From: Sedimenticola thiotaurini
GTDB lineage: Bacteria; Pseudomonadota; Gammaproteobacteria; Chromatiales; Chromatiaceae
Direction of reading: 5' to 3'
Length of the DNA stretch: 64,000 bases
NCBI RefSeq assembly: GCF_001007875.1
Contig: NZ_CP011412.1
Location: 1,116,001 to 1,180,000 of the forward strand
Positions 60,066 through 64,000 of the stretch are shown here, one piece after another. Within the stretch, counting starts at the first letter, position 1. The number at the start of each line of letters is the position of its first letter. Below the pieces are notes generated by a model. The model was given only the letters and a program-made list of their open reading frames with translations, made no database searches and was not told the DNA's origin. Made by a program: the position numbers and the translations under genes.

Positions 60066-61127
60066 ATGTCACAGCAACCATCGACAGATTATCAGGCCCT
60101 GGCCGAGCAGATCCGGCACTGGGGTGCCGAACTCGGTTTCCAGCAGGTCGGCTTTGCCGATACCGACCTGACCCTGGCCGAGCAGCACCTGCACCAGTGG
60201 CTGGATCGCGGCATGCACGGCAGCATGACCTACATGGCCAGCCATGGGGTGAAGCGTTCCCGTCCGGCCGAGTTGGTGCCGGGCACTCTGCGCATCATCT
60301 CGGTACGCATGGACTACCTGCCACCCGACGATGATCCCCGGGCAGCCCTCGCTGATCCCCAACGTGCCTTTATCTCCCGCTACGCCCTGGGCCGGGACTA
60401 TCACAAGCTAATGCGGAATCGACTGCAGAAACTGGCCAACCGGATTGAAACCGCTGTCGGCCCGTTTGGCTACCGCGCCTTCGTCGATTCCGCACCGGTG
60501 CTGGAGCGAGCCCTGGCCGAGAAGGCGGGACTGGGCTGGATCGGGAAACATAGCAACATGGTCAATCGGCAGGCCGGCTCCTGGTTTTTTCTGGGCGAAC
60601 TCTACACCACTTTGCCACTTCCGACAGACCGGCCGGAGGCGGATCACTGCGGTCGTTGCAGCGCCTGTATCGACATCTGTCCCACCCAGGCCATTGTCGC
60701 ACCCTATCAGGTGGATGCCCGGCGCTGCATCTCCTACCTGACCATCGAGCTGGATGGCCCCATACCGGAGCCGCTGCGCCCGCTGATGGGCAACCGTATC
60801 TATGGCTGTGACGACTGCCTGATGGCCTGCCCCTGGAACCGTTTCGCCAAGGCGACAAAGGAGGCCGACTTCCACCCCCGCAACGGTCTGGACAGCGCCA
60901 CCCTGTGTGCCCTGTTTGCCTGGGAGGAAGAGACATTCCTGAAACGCCTGGAGGGATCCCCCATCCGCCGCATCGGCCATCAGCGCTGGTTACGGAATAT
61001 TGCCGTTGCCCTGGGCAATGGGGAGACCACAGCGGAGACACTGGAGGCGCTTAACAGCCGCCGCAATGACCCATCGGAACTGGTTCGGGAACATGTCCAA
61101 TGGGCGCTTGCACAGCATCTGGATTGA
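60066..61127 (+). CDS. queG: Epoxyqueuosine reductase QueG
   Basis: Cobalamin- and Fe-S-dependent enzyme finishing queuosine in tRNA. 353 residues; catalytic region FVDSAPVLERALAEKAGLGWIGKHSN, cluster motifs CGRCSACIDICPTQAI and CDDCLMACPWN, and a C-terminal HEAT-like repeat (RRIGHQRWLRNIAVALGNG). Divergent from nnr with ~110 bases between, as in E. coli (yjeS-yjeF). Confidence 0.95.
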   Translation: MSQQPSTDYQALAEQIRHWGAELGFQQVGFADTDLTLAEQHLHQWLDRGMHGSMTYMASHGVKRSRPAELVPGTLRIISVRMDYLPPDDDPRAALADPQRAFISRYALGRDYHKLMRNRLQKLANRIETAVGPFGYRAFVDSAPVLERALAEKAGLGWIGKHSNMVNRQAGSWFFLGELYTTLPLPTDRPEADHCGRCSACIDICPTQAIVAPYQVDARRCISYLTIELDGPIPEPLRPLMGNRIYGCDDCLMACPWNRFAKATKEADFHPRNGLDSATLCALFAWEEETFLKRLEGSPIRRIGHQRWLRNIAVALGNGETTAETLEALNSRRNDPSELVREHVQWALAQHLD

Positions 61128-61207
61128 GGGCAGCCGCCTTTGAACGGGACATCTGTGCGGAGTAGACTATGCTTATTGCATGCCTCTCATGAGTGACAGT
61201 GACCGCC

Positions 61208-61831
61208 ATGGAGATACATTCAATCACCCCCGCATACCGCTACACAGCTCCCGCCTCGGGCGGGCCGGGGACAGACCGTACCCAAGGGAACAGTCTGATC
61301 ACGGCACCTGAGCCGGCGTCAGCCACCAGACCGAGCGACAGGACGGACAGCCCCACTGAAACGGACAGTGCCGATTATCAGGCTCTGCGGGCTCTGCAGC
61401 AGCGGGATCGGGAAGTGCGCGCCCATGAGCAGGCCCATCTCAGTGCAGCGGGACGCTTCGCCGTCAGCGGTGCCAACTTTGATTTCCAGCGGGGGCCGGA
61501 TGGCCGGCTCTACGCCGTGGGTGGAGATGTGCGGATCGACGCCAGCCCGGTCCCGGGCGATCCCCAGGCCACACTGGAGAAGGCCGAGGCGCTGCACCGG
61601 GCCGCGCTGGCTCCCAGCGAGCCTTCCGCCCAGGACAGGCGCGTAGCGGCACAGGCGAGCCGAATGGCGGCAGCGGCCAGAGCGGAGATACAGCAGGCCG
61701 CCCGGGAGAACCTGGCAACGACCGGTCCGGCCGATGAAACCGGCACCACCCGCCTGGAGAATCGACTGGCCAGCAGTGGCGCGGTGTCGCTCAAATCGGA
61801 ATCCATCGAGGAACTCGACCTGCTGATCTGA
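61208..61831 (+). CDS. SprA-related putative metalloprotease
   Basis: ~207-residue protein with a low-complexity Ser/Thr/Pro/Ala N-terminus (about 1-55) and a conserved core: LQQRDREVRAHEQAHLSAAGRFA with the zinc-type HEQAH (73-77), GPDGRLYAVGGDVRIDASPVPGDP, and an Ala-rich helical end. This is the pattern of the SprA-related or putative metalloprotease CJM1_0395 family. The catalytic role is inferred. The ATG at 61208 is preferred to the GTG at 61193. No signal peptide is visible. Confidence 0.78.
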   Translation: MEIHSITPAYRYTAPASGGPGTDRTQGNSLITAPEPASATRPSDRTDSPTETDSADYQALRALQQRDREVRAHEQAHLSAAGRFAVSGANFDFQRGPDGRLYAVGGDVRIDASPVPGDPQATLEKAEALHRAALAPSEPSAQDRRVAAQASRMAAAARAEIQQAARENLATTGPADETGTTRLENRLASSGAVSLKSESIEELDLLI

Positions 61832-61846
61832 GTGCCGATCGAAAGC

Positions 61847-62407
61847 TTAGGCCGGCTCTTCCGGCAGGCGCAGGAAGTGGTCGCGATAGTGTCGTAGCTC
61901 GTTGATCGAATCCACGATGTCATCCATCGCCAGATGCCGACCACTCTTCACCACCCCTTTCGCGATAGCCGGTGCCCACCGTTTGGCCAGCTCCTTGAGT
62001 GTGCTCACGTCCAGGTTCCGGTAATGGAAATAGGCCTCCAGCTCCGGCATGTAGCGAGCCAGAAACCGACGATCCTGACAGATGCTGTTGCCACAGATCG
62101 GCGATACACCCTGGGGCACGTACTGACGTAGAAAGGCCAGGGTCTCCTGCTCCGCCTGCGCTTCGCTCACTTCACTGGCCAGTACCCGTTCAGTGAGGCC
62201 CGATTTACCATGCTGGTTGGTATTCCACTCATCCATCGCCGCCATCACCTCGGGAGCCTGATGGATGGCGATCATCGGCCCCTCGGCCAGCACATTCAGA
62301 TCACCATCGGTAACGATGGTGGCGATCTCAATAATGCGATCATTTTCCGGATCGAGGCCGGTCATTTCCAGATCGATCCAGATCAGGTTGGTTGATTCCT
62401 GCGCCAT
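61847..62407 (-). CDS. orn: Oligoribonuclease
   Basis: 186-residue DEDDh 3'-5' exonuclease that degrades di- and oligoribonucleotides, including pGpG from c-di-GMP. Exo motifs: [51 protein letters not shown], and [19 protein letters not shown]. Intact. Convergent with the SprA-like gene and divergent from the M48 gene. Confidence 0.97.
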   Translation of the reverse strand: MAQESTNLIWIDLEMTGLDPENDRIIEIATIVTDGDLNVLAEGPMIAIHQAPEVMAAMDEWNTNQHGKSGLTERVLASEVSEAQAEQETLAFLRQYVPQGVSPICGNSICQDRRFLARYMPELEAYFHYRNLDVSTLKELAKRWAPAIAKGVVKSGRHLAMDDIVDSINELRHYRDHFLRLPEEPA

Positions 62408-62485
62408 CTCATCTCCCGTGGCTGGTTGTGTCTGCTTAGCTGCCGCATTCTAGCAGAAGCACCGGGATCGCTGTATCCTGTAGGG

Positions 62486-63760
62486 ATGCAACTATTTACC
62501 CTTTTATTCATTGCCGCTGTCGCTATTGGACTGTTCCTGGAACTCTGGTTGATGCAGCGTCAGCTGCGGCACGTGGCCGCCCACCGGAACCAGGTGCCAT
62601 CGGCCTTTGCCGCCCAGGTAACGTTGCCAGAGCACCAGAAGGCCGCCGACTACACCCGTGCAAAACTGGATATCGGTCAGATCAGCCTGTTTATCGGTAC
62701 CGGCCTGCTGCTGGTCTGGACCCTGGGTGGAGGGATCGACTTCCTTAACCGGCAGTGGCAGCTGTTGTCGGGCGATCCGCTCTGGAGCGGCATCGGCCTG
62801 ATCTTTTCCGTCTCCCTCATCTCCGCCCTGGTGGAACTGCCGCTAGGTGTCTGGAACACCTTCGTGGTGGAAGCGCGTTTCGGCTTCAATCGCACCACGC
62901 CACGCCGTTTCCTGGGCGACCTGCTACTGCAGTTGTTACTGGCGCTGCTGCTGGGCACCCCCCTGCTGTGGGTAATCCTGTGGCTGATGGAGCGTGCGGG
63001 TGACAACTGGTGGCTGGCCGCCTGGGCGGTCTGGATGGGTTTCATGCTGCTGATGTTGTGGATCTATCCCACCCTGATCGCGCCCGTATTCAATAAGTTC
63101 ACCCCCCTGGAAGAGGGGCCGCTGAAACAGCGCATCCAGGGCCTGCTGGAGCGCTGTGGCTTCACCAGTAATGGCATCTTCATCATGGATGGTTCAAAGC
63201 GCTCCGGGCACGGTAACGCCTACTTTACCGGTTTCGGTAAAAACAAGCGTATCGTTTTTTACGATACGCTGGCGAATAGCCTGGAAGGGAGCGAGATGGA
63301 GGCGGTGCTGGCCCACGAACTGGGGCATTTCAAACGTCGCCATGTGTTCAAACAGCTGCTGCTTTCCACTCTCCTGTCGCTGCTGGGCTTTGCCCTGCTC
63401 GGCTGGCTGGCCGGACAGAGCTGGTTCTACCACTCACTGGGGGTAAATGCCCAGAGCAACGCACTGGCACTGCTGCTGTTTATGCTCACGCTGCCCGTAT
63501 TCACCCAATTCCTGCAACCGGTGATGGCGATCCTGTCGCGGAAACACGAATTCGAAGCCGATGATTTCGCCGTGCAGCAGACCGGGGCTGAGCCGATGAT
63601 CCGTGCGCTGGTCAAGCTCTACCGGGAAAATGCCAATACCCTGACCCCAGACCCGCTCTATTCGGCATTCCATGACAGTCATCCACCGGCACCGGTACGG
63701 GTCGCACATTTATCGGCTAAAATAGAGTCTGTCCCAACTACGGAAGAGATCACTGAATGA
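62486..63760 (+). CDS. M48 family membrane metallopeptidase (Ste24-like)
   Basis: ~424-residue integral membrane zinc protease. N-terminal CAAX-protease-like region with several helices (1-200), then FNKFTPLEEGPLKQRI, MDGSKRSGHGNAYFTGFGKNKRIVFYDTL, zinc motif HELGH (277-281) and the downstream ligand region RKHEFEADDFAVQQTG. Homologous to CAAX prenyl protease 1 (Ste24); bacterial members probably take part in membrane-protein quality control. The ATG at 62486 (MQLFTLLFIAAV) is chosen; frame is open back to 62426. Its stop overlaps the next gene by 4 bases. Confidence 0.9.
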   Translation: MQLFTLLFIAAVAIGLFLELWLMQRQLRHVAAHRNQVPSAFAAQVTLPEHQKAADYTRAKLDIGQISLFIGTGLLLVWTLGGGIDFLNRQWQLLSGDPLWSGIGLIFSVSLISALVELPLGVWNTFVVEARFGFNRTTPRRFLGDLLLQLLLALLLGTPLLWVILWLMERAGDNWWLAAWAVWMGFMLLMLWIYPTLIAPVFNKFTPLEEGPLKQRIQGLLERCGFTSNGIFIMDGSKRSGHGNAYFTGFGKNKRIVFYDTLANSLEGSEMEAVLAHELGHFKRRHVFKQLLLSTLLSLLGFALLGWLAGQSWFYHSLGVNAQSNALALLLFMLTLPVFTQFLQPVMAILSRKHEFEADDFAVQQTGAEPMIRALVKLYRENANTLTPDPLYSAFHDSHPPAPVRVAHLSAKIESVPTTEEITE

Positions 63761-64000
63761 AAAACCTGACTACATTTATCGCCACAACCTGTCTGATGGG
63801 ACTCACCATTGGCCAGGCTAATGCCTTCGATATACAGGCAGGAAAATCACAGGTGACGGAAAACTGCACCTCCTGCCACGGCAGTGAACTGTATACCCGG
63901 AAAGACCGAATGGTGACCAGCCGCAAAGGCCTCACCGCCCAGGTACAGCGCTGTCAGCTGGCACTCAATCTGAACTGGTTTGATGACGAGGTGGAGAACA
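63757..64000 (+). CDS. Periplasmic c-type cytochrome (partial, runs off window)
   Basis: First ~81 residues only. Signal peptide (MKNLTTFIATTCLMGLTIGQANA), then a haem motif CTSCH and SRKGLTAQVQRCQLALNLNWFDDEVEN, a pattern seen in small soluble cytochromes c that follow the M48 gene in related genomes. The ATG overlaps the M48 stop (ATGA). A further haem or methionine ligand would be outside the window. Confidence 0.85.
   Translation, partial: MKNLTTFIATTCLMGLTIGQANAFDIQAGKSQVTENCTSCHGSELYTRKDRMVTSRKGLTAQVQRCQLALNLNWFDDEVEN

Overview
The window reads as a chromosome segment of a free-living or symbiotic gammaproteobacterium. Gene order in several blocks (aat-bpt-infA / clpA-clpS, rnm-yciO-trpS-scpA-scpB-rluB, queG / nnr-tsaE-ami-mutL-miaA-hfq-hflX-hflK-hflC-yjeT-purA) is that of Gammaproteobacteria. 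The periplasmic nitrate reductase operon, multihaem cytochromes and NO-response genes point to a respiratory, facultatively anaerobic lifestyle. A sulfur-oxidising Chromatiales-type host (Sedimenticola/Thiodiazotropha-like) is my guess, not something the sequence proves.

Layout. 1-4100: ftsK N-terminus (partial, minus), trxB, a PilZ protein, aat, bpt and infA. 4121-8832: clpA and clpS (minus), cspD, icd. With aat and bpt, clpS/clpA make up a nearly complete bacterial N-degron pathway within 5 kb. 8924-15789: a long minus-strand run of housekeeping genes (rnm, yciO, an M50 protease, trpS, scpA, scpB, rluB, a HhH-GPD DNA glycosylase). 15940-16797: yciB, yciI. 16886-24395: moaA and napFDAGHBC on the minus strand, preceded by two perfect FNR-type boxes. 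24615-31114: mfd, csiV, an SBF-like transporter and a thioredoxin-fold thiol oxidoreductase. 31221-33859: an aldehyde dehydrogenase divergent from an AraC-type regulator. 33978-34585: two tandem tRNA-Ala(GGC)/tRNA-Glu(UUC) cassettes. 34651-37804: glnS and gltX.

37926-40975 is the accessory part: an intact tRNA-Val(CAC) gene whose last 47 bp are repeated exactly about 3 kb downstream, bounding a small AT-richer island. The island carries a three-gene minus-strand operon, a RelE/HigB-type toxin, a HigA-type antitoxin with a C-terminal extension and a SecB-like chaperone: the architecture of a tripartite toxin-antitoxin-chaperone (TAC) system. A perfect 16-bp palindrome sits just upstream of the toxin. 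An IS3-family insertion sequence with a programmed -1 frameshift signal lies beside it. No integrase is visible.

41004-43703: an NnrS-like membrane protein, a MIP18/SufT-like Fe-S assembly factor, nsrR, and efpL. 43718-48993: a secreted rhodanese, deaD, purA, hisZ. 49006-59953: yjeT, hflC, hflK, hflX, hfq, miaA, mutL, a LysM amidase, tsaE, nnr (all minus). 60066-64000: queG, a SprA-type putative metalloprotease, orn, an M48 protease and the start of a c-type cytochrome cut by the window edge.

Most of the window is ordinary core genome. The points worth a second look are the tRNA-Val island with its TAC operon, the duplicated tRNA cassette in which one copy carries an anticodon-stem mismatch and a weaker promoter, the FNR-type boxes of the nap operon, and a few proteins with unusual domain make-up.
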